From assembly GCF_000374425.1 (NCBI RefSeq), contig NZ_KB894362.1, positions 1 through 64,000 on the forward strand: DNA of 64,000 bases. Direction: 5' to 3'. Shown one piece after another: positions 1 through 9,547 of this stretch. The notes beneath the pieces were generated by a model. That model worked only from the letters and a program-made list of their open reading frames with translations. It did not search any database and was not told where the DNA came from. Each line of letters opens with the position of its first letter. Within the stretch, counting starts at the first letter, position 1. The DNA is from Acinetobacter tjernbergiae DSM 14971 = CIP 107465. GTDB lineage: Bacteria > Pseudomonadota > Gammaproteobacteria > Pseudomonadales > Moraxellaceae. A program made the translations under genes and the position numbers.

Positions 1-926
1 TGTTTCAGTAACTTTTTGATTGCAGGCGCAGGTGCAAAACCCATAATGCGTGGTTCAACACCCACCGTGGTTGCCGCAATAATTTTGGCACGTGGCTTCA
101 GTTGGTATTGAGCAACTGCTTCATCTGAAGCGATCAATAGCGCTGCCGCACCATCGTTAATGCCTGAGGCATTGCCTGCTGTGACCGTACCTTCTGCCTT
201 CACAACACCTTTGAGTTTCGTTAATGCTTCAATGGTGGTGGATGCACGTGGATGTTCATCCGTATCTACAACGATCGCGTCACCTTTATGTTGTGGAATG
301 CTGACAGCAACGATTTCGTGTTTAAAAAAGCCTTTGGCTTGCGCTGCTGCTGTCCGTTGTTGGCTCACCAAGGCAAACTGGTCTTGATCAATACGATTGA
401 TATTAAATTGCTCTGCCACGTTCTCCGCAGTCTGTGGCATGGTCTCTACACCATACAGTTCTTTCAGCTTTGGATTGATAAAACGCCAACCCATGGTGGT
501 GTCTTCAATTTTTTGGCTACGACCAAAAGCACTGTCAGACTTACCCATGACATAGGGCGCACGGCTCATACTCTCGACACCACCTGCAATGATCAGATTT
601 GCTTCACCTGCTTTAATCGCACGCGCTGCCATCGCAATCGCATCTAAGGATGAACCACAAAGACGGTTCACTGTGGTTGCAGGGACTTGATATGGCAAGC
701 CTGCGAGTAGAGCGGACATACGACCGACATTACGATTGTCTTCACCTGCTTGATTGGCACAACCATAGATCACATCATCCACTTGTTGCCAATCCACGGT
801 TGGATTTCGTTGTATTAAGGCTTGAATCGGAACTGCCCCAAGGTCATCCGCACGTACAGGGGCTAAACCACCTGCATAACGTCCGAATGGAGTGCGAATC
901 GCATCAATGATATAAGCGTTTTTCAT
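1..926 (-). CDS. pcaF: 3-oxoadipyl-CoA thiolase, 3' end beyond the window
   Basis: Thiolase that cleaves 3-oxoadipyl-CoA to succinyl-CoA and acetyl-CoA, the last step of the beta-ketoadipate pathway. The reading frame opens at the ATG ending at 926 with MKNAYIIDAIRTPFGRYAGG and stays open for 308 codons to the window edge, so about 90 C-terminal residues are missing. The acyl-accepting cysteine is Cys90 in the motif NRLCGSS, and AGGVESMSRAPYVMG follows as in PcaF/PaaJ thiolases. It is the third gene of the pcaIJF run, separated from pcaJ by a 69-bp palindromic repeat. The paralogue catF is possible from sequence alone; the divergent IclR gene beyond pcaI favours pcaF. Confidence 0.93.
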   Translation of the reverse strand, partial: MKNAYIIDAIRTPFGRYAGGLAPVRADDLGAVPIQALIQRNPTVDWQQVDDVIYGCANQAGEDNRNVGRMSALLAGLPYQVPATTVNRLCGSSLDAIAMAARAIKAGEANLIIAGGVESMSRAPYVMGKSDSAFGRSQKIEDTTMGWRFINPKLKELYGVETMPQTAENVAEQFNINRIDQDQFALVSQQRTAAAQAKGFFKHEIVAVSIPQHKGDAIVVDTDEHPRASTTIEALTKLKGVVKAEGTVTAGNASGINDGAAALLIASDEAVAQYQLKPRAKIIAATTVGVEPRIMGFAPAPAIKKLLK

Positions 927-944
927 ATTTTTCCCTTTATCTAA

Positions 945-1013
945 AATCCCTCCCAACCTCCCTTTAATAAAGGGAGGAGTTCCCCTCTTTTTAAAGAGGG
1001 GTTAGGGGAGATT
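945..1013. repeat. REP/MITE-like palindromic element between pcaJ and pcaF
   Basis: A 69-bp block made of two adjacent strong hairpins. The first, at 957-977, is CCTCCCTTT-AATA-AAAGGGAGG-like. The second, at 982-1001, is CCCCTCTTT-TT-AAAGAGGGG. The outer ends (AATCCCTCCCAACC and GGTTAGGGGAGATT) are roughly inverted copies of each other. It fills nearly the whole intercistronic gap. Its high G/C-rich stem content stands out in an AT-rich genome. It may act as an mRNA stabiliser or attenuator, which is inference. Confidence 0.7.
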
Positions 1014-1015
1014 CA

Positions 1016-1669
1016 TTATCCTTGTGTCGCATCAATCAATTGAGCACCCGTCAACGCCTGTAGTTCTTCAAAACTCAGACCATCTACTTTCTCAATCACT
1101 GTTAAACCGTCTTTGGTCACATCAATCACACACAGATCGGTATAGATACGATCGACACATTTCAAACCGGTTGCTGGATAAGAAAGCGCTTCAACAATCT
1201 TTGGTTCGCCTTGTTTGGTGACATGGTCGGTGGTGATAAAGACTTTCTTTGCACCCACGGCCAAATCCATTGCACCACCCACAGCAGGAATCGCATCGGC
1301 AGCACCTGTATGCCAATTGGCAAGGTCACCGTTGGCTGCGACTTGGAAAGCGCCTAAAACTGCAATATCTAAATGACCACCACGCATCATGGCAAAGGAA
1401 TCACCGTGATGGAAAAAGCTTCCACCTGTGAGCATGGTCACATATTCTTTACCTGCATTAATCAGTTCAGGGTCTTCTTCACCTTTGGCTGGTGCTGGGC
1501 CAAATGCCAATAAACCATTTTCAGAATGTAGAAAGACATCTTTATCCGCAGGTAAGTAGTTCGAAATCTTGGTGGGTAAACCAATGCCTAAATTGACATA
1601 GGCACCATCAGGAATATCTTGTGCAACACGTTCTGCAATTTGGTCACGGCTGAGTTTTTGATAGCTCAT
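1016..1669 (-). CDS. pcaJ: 3-oxoadipate CoA-transferase, subunit B
   Basis: Beta subunit of succinyl-CoA:3-oxoadipate CoA-transferase, which activates 3-oxoadipate for thiolysis by PcaF. The 217-residue length is normal for the family. The catalytic glutamate is Glu50 in HSENGLLAFGPAP, and the NLGIGLPT loop near residue 26 is typical of the subunit. The start ATG at 1669 has a GGAGAATAAC ribosome-binding site. It lies 11 bp downstream of pcaI, so the two subunits are probably translated from one message. It could be the catJ paralogue, but the gene order pcaU-pcaI-pcaJ-pcaF argues for the protocatechuate copy. Confidence 0.95.
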   Translation of the reverse strand: MSYQKLSRDQIAERVAQDIPDGAYVNLGIGLPTKISNYLPADKDVFLHSENGLLAFGPAPAKGEEDPELINAGKEYVTMLTGGSFFHHGDSFAMMRGGHLDIAVLGAFQVAANGDLANWHTGAADAIPAVGGAMDLAVGAKKVFITTDHVTKQGEPKIVEALSYPATGLKCVDRIYTDLCVIDVTKDGLTVIEKVDGLSFEELQALTGAQLIDATQG

Positions 1670-1680
1670 TGTTATTCTCC

Positions 1681-2367
1681 TTATTGCGCAGTGACAGGTG
1701 ATGCTGCTTCAACAGCAACCACATGCTGAACAAAAATCCCTGGGGTAATAATGTGTTCAGGATCAAGCTGACCGAGTTCAACCACTTCAGAAACTTGAGC
1801 AATCGTGACATCAGCAGCCATCGCCATAATAGGTCCAAAGTTACGTGCCGATTTATTGAAAACCAGATTGCCCCAACGATCGCCTTTGTAGGCTTTGATC
1901 AAGGCAAAGTCAGCCTTAATTGGGTATTCAAGCACATAGTCTTTCCCCTCGATATGACGGGTTTCTTTGCCTTCTGCCAATAATGTTCCAAAGCCTGTCG
2001 GCGTAAATACAGCACCTAAGCCCATACCTGCGGCTTGGATACGGCAAGCGAGATTGCCTTGTGGCACGAGTTCTAATTCAATCTTGCCTGCATGGTAAAG
2101 TTCATCGAACACCCATGAATCAGATTGACGAGGGAAAGAACATATGATTTTACGGACTGCACCTGTTTTTAGGAGTTTGGCAAGACCATAGTCACCATTG
2201 CCTGCATTGTTATTCACAATAACAAGGTCTTTGATACCGAGTTCAATCAGACCATCGATGAGTTCTGCGGGTTGTCCTGCAGTTCCGAAGCCACCAATCA
2301 TGATGGTGGAACCATCCCTAATTTGGCTGAGTGCTTCAGTTAATGAGCTTGAACTTTTATCAATCAT
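1681..2367 (-). CDS. pcaI: 3-oxoadipate CoA-transferase, subunit A
   Basis: Alpha subunit of the 3-oxoadipate CoA-transferase. The protein begins MIDKSSSSLTEALSQIRDG and carries the glycine-rich GGFGTAGQP loop near residues 25-33 that contributes to CoA binding. I start it at the ATG ending at 2367, giving 228 residues, because an AGGAAG ribosome-binding site lies 8 bp upstream. An in-frame ATG at 2394 would add nine residues but lacks a comparable site. It is the first gene of the operon and is divergent from the IclR-type regulator, with a three-repeat operator between them. Protocatechuate-pathway induction is therefore expected, by analogy with Acinetobacter baylyi. Confidence 0.94.
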   Translation of the reverse strand: MIDKSSSSLTEALSQIRDGSTIMIGGFGTAGQPAELIDGLIELGIKDLVIVNNNAGNGDYGLAKLLKTGAVRKIICSFPRQSDSWVFDELYHAGKIELELVPQGNLACRIQAAGMGLGAVFTPTGFGTLLAEGKETRHIEGKDYVLEYPIKADFALIKAYKGDRWGNLVFNKSARNFGPIMAMAADVTIAQVSEVVELGQLDPEHIITPGIFVQHVVAVEAASPVTAQ

Positions 2368-2503
2368 CTGACTACTTCCTGTACTATGAACCACTCAATT
2401 TTCATCCTGAAAACCGATGAAACGAAGCTGAGTGTTTTGTTCGGATTTCTTATCTTTATTTTTGATAAATTATTCACTGAGCGCTATGCTCTAAGGTGTA
2501 TTT

Positions 2504-2541
2504 TGTTCGATCATTATTTTTTATGTTCGATGATCGAACAT
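2504..2541. promoter_or_regulatory. PcaU-type operator with three 10-bp repeats
   Basis: The motif TGTTCGATCAT at 2504-2514 recurs as TGTTCGATGAT at 2524-2534, exactly 20 bp (two helical turns) away. The second copy is the left arm of a 19-bp palindrome, ATGTTCGATGATCGAACAT, at 2523-2541. One direct repeat plus one palindrome is the arrangement known for PcaU/PobR binding sites in Acinetobacter. It sits between pcaI and the regulator, so it can serve both promoters. Confidence 0.85.
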
Positions 2542-2598
2542 TATCCAAGTAAAATAGTCTCCTTTCGATTAGAATAATTTTTAGAAAATAGATTTTGG

Positions 2599-3438
2599 AT
2601 GAAACTCGGAATTATGGAAAATTGCCAAGAAAAAAGTCTGCGCTTAATTCACCATACTGAAAATAAAAAAACGATTCGGCATGAGGACTATATTGCAGGA
2701 ATGGCCAAAGGTTTAAGTATTTTGGAGTGCTTTGGACCAGAACGCCATCGTTTAAATATGAGTACTGCAGCTGAAAAAACAGGTATGACTCGCGCTGCTG
2801 CTCGCCGCCATTTAATGACTTTAGAATACTTAGGCTATTTAGATTTTGATGGTCATTATTACTATTTAACACCTAAAATCCTCAAATTTTCAGGTGCTTA
2901 TCTAGATGCTTCGCCATTACCTAAAATCTGCCAACCCCTATTAAATTTACTCACTAATCAAACCTCTCTGATTTATTCTGTTATGGTCTTAGATGGTTAT
3001 GAAGCGATTACCATTGCGCGTAGTGCCGCACATCAACAAACCGATCGAGTCAATCCTTACGGATTACATTTAGGTAATCGCCTACCTGCTCATGCCACCT
3101 CAGCAGGTAAAATTCTCCTCGCCCATTTAAATTTAGAAGAACAGAAACAGTGGTTAGAAAAATATCCTTTAAAGCGTTTAACCAAATATACGCATACCGA
3201 TAGCGAAGTTTTCCTTACGCTACTACATGAAATTAAAGAGCAAGATTGGTGCTATTCGTGTGAAGAACATGAGTTAGGTGTACATGCGGTCGCTGTACCC
3301 ATTTATGACTCAAATGCAGATGTTGTTGCAGCGTTAAATATTGTTTCTCCAACCATGCGTACAACCAAAGATTATTTGATTACCCATATCTTACCGTTAT
3401 TACAAGAAACTGCTCGAGATTTACGTCAAGTGATTTAA
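2599..3438 (+). CDS. pcaU: IclR-family regulator of the pca operon
   Basis: Transcriptional regulator of 279 residues in the IclR family. An N-terminal winged helix-turn-helix spans about residues 35-95 (MAKGLSILECFG, then the recognition helix in GMTRAAARRHLMTLEYLGYL). A C-terminal effector-binding domain follows, with the motifs GNRLPAHATSAGK and EEHELGVHAVAVP. It is transcribed away from pcaI across a PcaU-type operator, which matches PcaU, the protocatechuate-responsive activator and repressor of Acinetobacter. The start at 2599 has no strong ribosome-binding site, and the ATG at 2614 is an alternative. A PobR identity is less likely because no pobA is adjacent. Confidence 0.85.
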   Translation: MKLGIMENCQEKSLRLIHHTENKKTIRHEDYIAGMAKGLSILECFGPERHRLNMSTAAEKTGMTRAAARRHLMTLEYLGYLDFDGHYYYLTPKILKFSGAYLDASPLPKICQPLLNLLTNQTSLIYSVMVLDGYEAITIARSAAHQQTDRVNPYGLHLGNRLPAHATSAGKILLAHLNLEEQKQWLEKYPLKRLTKYTHTDSEVFLTLLHEIKEQDWCYSCEEHELGVHAVAVPIYDSNADVVAALNIVSPTMRTTKDYLITHILPLLQETARDLRQVI

Positions 3439-3443
3439 TTTAT

Positions 3444-3480
3444 AAAAAAGCATTTCCTGAATATAGAAAATGCTTTTTTT
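3444..3480 (+). terminator. Rho-independent terminator after pcaU
   Basis: An inverted repeat, AAAAAGCATTT / AAATGCTTTTT, begins 6 bp after the stop codon and ends in a run of seven T on the plus strand. Confidence 0.85.
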
Positions 3481-3817
3481 AAATATTACCAACTTAGATT
3501 AATTCTTATTTTTTGTGTAATCTCAAAATCAATTCATAATAATGAAAGATGTTATTGATTATCAAAATTCTATAATTTATAGATAAAAATTTGTATCTTT
3601 AAGTAATTTTATTTTAACTTTCGTTAAAATTAAAACTTAACAACAACCACCTAAAATTTAAAAATTAATTAATTACAACCATTTAAATACCTATCAATTT
3701 AAAACACTAAAACCATCGTAATTGCACACATCAAATTCACATAGTATTTTAAAAACATGAAAAATAAATAAATTTTAAACCTAAAGGTAGATCAAATAAT
3801 AAAAGTGAGATCATAAA
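3481..3817. other. AT-rich intergenic leader of aspT
   Basis: This stretch has no credible gene. It is extremely AT-rich with many short A and T tracts and presumably holds the aspT promoter. I see no operator palindrome or riboswitch-like structure. Confidence 0.5.
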
Positions 3818-5503
3818 ATGATTGAATGGTTACAGAATGAATTAAAGCATAGCCCTGAAATACTGCTCTTCTTATCCTTAGCGATAGGATTTTGGATTGG
3901 TCAATTTCAATTCGGAAAGTTCCAGTTTGGCGGTGTTGCTGGCTCTCTTCTTGTTGCAGTTGTACTCAGTTTAATTGGTGTTCCCGTCGATAATGGTGTC
4001 AAAGCAATTCTTTTTGCACTATTTATTTATGCCGTTGGTTTTGAAAGTGGTCCACAGTTTTTTAAATCTCTTGGCCCACAGTCCATTAAAGAAATTTTAC
4101 TGGCAGTATTTATGGCTGTCAGTGGCTTAATTACTGTATTAATCATGGCTAAAATCTTCCATCTTGATAAAGGTTTAGCCGCAGGTCTGGCGGCTGGTGG
4201 GATGACTCAATCTGCAATTATTGGGACTGCTGGCGATGCTTTATCTCGCCTTGATCTTCCATTAGCCGAAATCCAAAAACTCCAAGCCAATGTCGCAATT
4301 GGTTATGCGGTTACTTATATTTTTGGCTCTCTTGGCGCCATTATTATTTGTGTGAATATCTTACCCAAATTTATGGGTCGTGAAATTCATGATGATGCAT
4401 TAAAAGCTCAATCTGAACGTTTAAAGGGTGCTTTTGAACTTGCTCCTGGTCAAGAATTGGCGATGCCTGAGATCGTGGGACGAATTTATAAAGTTCAACA
4501 AGCCAGTGGTCAAACCATTGCTGAATTCGAAGCTCAAAAACCAAGTATTACGATTGAAAGACTAAAGCGCAAAGACAGATTTATTGATGTATCTCCCGAA
4601 ATTATTTTACAGACGGATGATGTCGTTCTTATTGTTGGTCGCAGAGCCAGTGTCGTTTCAATTGCTGAGCAGGTCGGTTCAGAACTCCAATCCTCTCAAG
4701 GAATGGAAATGATCATGGATACCACCGATGTCATTCTCAGAAACTCTAAATATATCAATCGTACACTGGGCGATATCAAAACAAATACACCTGATTATCT
4801 AAAACATGGCATTTATATACTTGGCATTAAACACAACGATGAAATACAAATATTAAGTGATGACACCATCTTGCGCCAAGGCGATGTCGTGACCGTTTAT
4901 GGGACGAAAAGTGATCTTGAACGTTTAGTTAAAGAAGCAGGTAAAGCCTTACCTGAAAGCTTAAAAACCGACTGGATTTTTCACGGTGCAGGCTTGGTCG
5001 TTGGTCTACTGATTGGTTTATTCGTGATCCGTATTGGTGATGTTCCTCTAACACTCGGCGCAGGTGGTGGTGCCCTACTGTCTGGTCTTTTATTTGGTTG
5101 GTTACGTAGTCGAAATCAAGTTCACGGCAATATGCCATTGGCTGCATCACAACTGCTGAAAGACTTAGGTCTCGCAGGTTTTGTTGCTGCAGTTGGGTTG
5201 CAATCAGGTTTACAAGCCATTCAAACCATTAAAGAAAGTGGTCTATCTCTGTTTATGATTGGTGTGGTGGTGACGCTCGTCCCACTTATTCTTTCAATGC
5301 TTTTCGCTCGTTATGTCCTTCGTTATGACAATGTCGCAGTCATGGCTGGTGCTTTGTCTGGTTCACGTAGTGCCAATCCTGCATTTGGTGGCGTTTTAGA
5401 TAAAGCAGGCAACTCCATTCCGACTGTTCCATTTGCAATTACCTATGCATTGGCAAATGTTTTTCTGACCTTGCTGGGTCCACTGATCGTGGGTTTAGCT
5501 TAA
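3818..5503 (+). CDS. aspT: Aspartate:alanine exchanger
   Basis: Membrane antiporter of 561 residues in the AspT/YidE/YbjL family. It exchanges extracellular L-aspartate for intracellular L-alanine. An N-terminal block of five or six membrane segments (about 15-185) and a C-terminal block (about 385-561) flank a soluble central region of about 210-380 with two TrkA-C-like domains (DDVVLIVGRRASV and GDVVTVYGTKSDL). The duplicated membrane signatures AAGLAAGGMTQSAIIGTAGDA and GALSGSRSANPAFGG are the family fingerprint. The gene lies 57 bp upstream of the aspartate 4-decarboxylase gene. The two together make a decarboxylative proton-motive cycle in Tetragenococcus and relatives. Confidence 0.93.
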   Translation: MIEWLQNELKHSPEILLFLSLAIGFWIGQFQFGKFQFGGVAGSLLVAVVLSLIGVPVDNGVKAILFALFIYAVGFESGPQFFKSLGPQSIKEILLAVFMAVSGLITVLIMAKIFHLDKGLAAGLAAGGMTQSAIIGTAGDALSRLDLPLAEIQKLQANVAIGYAVTYIFGSLGAIIICVNILPKFMGREIHDDALKAQSERLKGAFELAPGQELAMPEIVGRIYKVQQASGQTIAEFEAQKPSITIERLKRKDRFIDVSPEIILQTDDVVLIVGRRASVVSIAEQVGSELQSSQGMEMIMDTTDVILRNSKYINRTLGDIKTNTPDYLKHGIYILGIKHNDEIQILSDDTILRQGDVVTVYGTKSDLERLVKEAGKALPESLKTDWIFHGAGLVVGLLIGLFVIRIGDVPLTLGAGGGALLSGLLFGWLRSRNQVHGNMPLAASQLLKDLGLAGFVAAVGLQSGLQAIQTIKESGLSLFMIGVVVTLVPLILSMLFARYVLRYDNVAVMAGALSGSRSANPAFGGVLDKAGNSIPTVPFAITYALANVFLTLLGPLIVGLA

Positions 5504-5515
5504 ATAAATTGATGA

Positions 5516-7162
<1,647 letters not shown>

Positions 7163-7195
7163 GAATCTCTGCTTCAAGCAATCCTCCTGCTCTAC

Positions 7196-7227
7196 ATAAA
7201 GCCACATGATCGTGGCTTTATTTTTTG
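7196..7227 (+). terminator. Terminator after aspD
   Basis: A perfect stem, AAAGCCAC / GTGGCTTT, with a six-base loop is followed by TATTTTTT. It ends the aspT-aspD unit. Confidence 0.9.
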
Positions 7228-7305
7228 ATGCTTAAATCAGCGAGTTCACATCGGATTCACACCACTCATTTTAAGCTATTAATAAAATGAAATGAGTTTA
7301 TAGAT

Positions 7306-7872
7306 ATGGCTTTTCTCAGAACTTTAGCCGTTTCAACACTGGCTTTATTTTCCTTAGTCTCTTGTAAAAGTATCCCTAGCTATTCATCGGACTATGCTAA
7401 AGCGAATAAAACAATATCAGGAATCCCCCAAACTCAAGAACAAGCCACAGCAATTGGTGTGCGTTTCACTACGGCATTCAATACACTAGGAACTGCAAGT
7501 TTTATCCAAAATGCAAGCCAACTTTATGCTGATGACTTATACATCAACGATACCCTATCTCAATTTTCAAACAAACAAGACTTAATCAAACATTTTTCAG
7601 GAATGAATGAGCATGTTAGTCATGTCAATGTGAAGTTGATCAGTGCAACCTACCACAATGATTCTGCATATATTCATTGGTATATGGCGTATGACTTTAA
7701 AATGTTTGGTCGTCGCAAAACCATGGCGTCATACGGCATCAGCGAAATCAAAATTAATGCATCAAACCAAATTATTTTTCAACAAGATTATTGGGACCCT
7801 GCCAATGGGTTATATCGTTCTTTACCTTATCTCGGGAAAGCCTATTCTTTGATTCTACCCTTCAAAAGATAG
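7306..7872 (+). CDS. NTF2/SnoaL-like lipoprotein
   Basis: Protein of 188 residues with a lipoprotein signal: the hydrophobic stretch LAVSTLALFSLVSC has the lipobox cysteine at about residue 20. The rest looks like a SnoaL/NTF2-type cone fold. It has an N-terminal helix region with a YADDLYIND strand, then paired strands containing YIHWYMAYDFKMFGRRKTMASYG and QQDYWDP. NTF2-like proteins of this kind accompany CFA-type, DUF1365 and FAD-oxidoreductase genes in photooxidative-stress operons of other proteobacteria. The gene is 35 bp upstream of the roadblock-like gene and in one orientation with the next three. The function is not established, and attachment to the membrane lipid operon is inference. 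Confidence 0.6.
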   Translation: MAFLRTLAVSTLALFSLVSCKSIPSYSSDYAKANKTISGIPQTQEQATAIGVRFTTAFNTLGTASFIQNASQLYADDLYINDTLSQFSNKQDLIKHFSGMNEHVSHVNVKLISATYHNDSAYIHWYMAYDFKMFGRRKTMASYGISEIKINASNQIIFQQDYWDPANGLYRSLPYLGKAYSLILPFKR

Positions 7873-7907
7873 TCTAAAATTCAGCCACTCAACATATAGA
7901 ATAGATT

Positions 7908-8276
7908 ATGAATGATCATATTTTCTTAAAACAATTCAGCCATATAGACGGTTTAATTGTACTGGCTTTAGTGGATTACTACGATGGCTCTGTTTTAGAC
8001 TCTATCGGTGATGATGATTTAAATATTGATATATTCGCACTAGAGGGTTCAGCAATATTCAAACATCAGAAAAAGTTAATCAAACAACTCAATAAAACAG
8101 ATTATGTTGAGGGGATTTTAATCAGTATGAAAAACCAATATCACATTATTCACCCACTCGAAAGTAATCACAGTCTTTTTCTATATGTAATTTTAGATCG
8201 TGACCATAGCAATCTCGCGTATGCACATCATGAAATACAACGACTTGAACGTCATCTCAACTTTTATGCTTATTAA
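7908..8276 (+). CDS. Small roadblock/LC7-like protein
   Basis: Protein of 122 residues with no signal peptide or membrane segment. The pattern resembles roadblock/LC7 (MglB-type) domains: DGLIVLALVDYYDGSVLDSIG as the opening strand pair, a middle helix with EGSAIFKHQKKLIKQL, then EGILISMKNQYHIIHPL, LFLYVILDRDHSNLAYAHHE and a closing helix. Such domains usually act as small regulatory scaffolds for GTPases or sensors. It lies between a lipoprotein gene and a chalcone-isomerase-like gene on the plus strand, upstream of the response regulator. The fold assignment is by eye only, and the protein could be an unrelated alpha/beta domain. Confidence 0.5.
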   Translation: MNDHIFLKQFSHIDGLIVLALVDYYDGSVLDSIGDDDLNIDIFALEGSAIFKHQKKLIKQLNKTDYVEGILISMKNQYHIIHPLESNHSLFLYVILDRDHSNLAYAHHEIQRLERHLNFYAY

Positions 8277-8335
8277 AATATTTCTAAGTTGATCCGCTTT
8301 TAAAATAAAAGCTTATCACCTAAATGGAGCTAACT

Positions 8336-8836
8336 ATGCATAGCAATTGGAAGAGAAAAATATTTTTATTTTGCACCATCAACCTCATCACAAGTGTACA
8401 CCTCGTAAATGCGGCACTCCAAAGCTGCCACAATGCCCCACTCGTCGTCATGGCAAAAACCGTGGGATCGGTTACCTACTCAGCCAATGATTGTAAAGAA
8501 AATTGGGAAACACAGGATATAAGATTAGATTTTGCATATCACCATGATATTCCTGAATGGGCATTTAAACGTGCTGCAACGCATTATCTCGAAAAAAATA
8601 TTGCAAACTTCTCTGATCGCTCGCCACTCAATAGCATTACTGAATTATATCGACCTGTAAAAAAAGGGGATCTATATAGCCTCAACTATAAACAAAATAC
8701 CAAAACACTCACCTTGTCTTTAAATCAAAAAAGTTTAGGTTCTATTACGGATCAAAGCGCAAACCAGTATTTTAAAATTTGGTTTGGCAGTGTTCCATTT
8801 AATGCTAAATTAAAGCAACAATTACTCCATCAATAA
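8336..8836 (+). CDS. Secreted chalcone-isomerase-like protein
   Basis: Exported protein of 166 residues with a clear signal peptide (KIFLFCTINLITSVHLVNA, cleavage near residue 23). The C-terminal pattern LSLNQKSLGSITDQSANQYFKIWFG followed by VPFNAKLKQQLL is the hallmark of the bacterial chalcone-isomerase-like family (Chalcone_3). These proteins are non-catalytic or fatty-acid-binding in plants. I start it at the ATG at 8336, because GGAG lies 7-8 bp upstream and a signal peptide follows directly. An ATG at 8324 would add four residues. Chalcone-isomerase-like proteins travel with CFA-type, DUF1365 and amine-oxidase-like genes, which lie just downstream on the other strand. A lipid-binding role is inferred. 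Confidence 0.65.
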   Translation: MHSNWKRKIFLFCTINLITSVHLVNAALQSCHNAPLVVMAKTVGSVTYSANDCKENWETQDIRLDFAYHHDIPEWAFKRAATHYLEKNIANFSDRSPLNSITELYRPVKKGDLYSLNYKQNTKTLTLSLNQKSLGSITDQSANQYFKIWFGSVPFNAKLKQQLLHQ

Positions 8837-8851
8837 CTTGATCATCTCATT

Positions 8852-9547
8852 ATGAACAATCAATTTATTCTTATGGTCGAGGATCATTATGAACTCGCCG
8901 CAACCGTCTGCGAATTTTTAGAAGAACATGGCTTCGTTATTGATCATGCCCGTAATCTAGATGCAGCACGTAATTTTTTGAAGACACAAGCCTATCATTT
9001 GCTTTTATTAGACATCAATTTACCTGATGGATCTGGCTACGAACTCTGTGAATGGCTACGAGTAGATCAAGGGATGAATATTCCTGTGCTCATGCTCACT
9101 GCCCGTGATACGTTGGATGACAAATTAAAAGGTTTTGTTGCTGGCACAGATGATTATTTAGTTAAACCCTTTGATTTTAATGAATTGGTGATGCGTATTC
9201 GGGCATTAATTAAACGTTCATTAGGTGAAGTTTCAAAGAGTAAAATTCAGATTCATGACTTAATCTTAGACAGTTCGACCCAAACCATTATTCGGGCAGG
9301 TCAACATATTGAGTTACCTCGAATTCAATTTAAATTGCTTAAAATTTTAATGAGAAATTCACCTCGAGTGATTACCAAGCAAGAAATTATGATTGAGTTA
9401 TGGGGCGATGAAGAACCTGAGAGTGATGCGTTACGCAGTCATATTTATAACTTACGCAAAATGGTCGATAAACCTTTTACACAAAAACTTATTCATACCA
9501 TCTCAGGTGTCGGTTTAAAAATCGCACTTGAAGATACCAATGCTTAA
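8852..9547 (+). CDS. OmpR-family response regulator
   Basis: Two-component response regulator of 231 residues. The receiver domain at about 5-118 has the acidic pocket Glu10/Asp11, the phospho-acceptor Asp54 in LLLDINLPDGSG, Thr84 in MLTARD and Lys in LVKPFDFNEL. A C-terminal OmpR/PhoB winged helix follows with ELPRIQFKLLKILMRN and LRSHIYNLRKMVD. Its gene converges with the histidine kinase gene, and the stop codons overlap in a shared TTAA. The pair are presumed partners because no other two-component gene lies nearby. It probably controls the lipid-modification operon, which is inference. Confidence 0.9.
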   Translation: MNNQFILMVEDHYELAATVCEFLEEHGFVIDHARNLDAARNFLKTQAYHLLLLDINLPDGSGYELCEWLRVDQGMNIPVLMLTARDTLDDKLKGFVAGTDDYLVKPFDFNELVMRIRALIKRSLGEVSKSKIQIHDLILDSSTQTIIRAGQHIELPRIQFKLLKILMRNSPRVITKQEIMIELWGDEEPESDALRSHIYNLRKMVDKPFTQKLIHTISGVGLKIALEDTNA

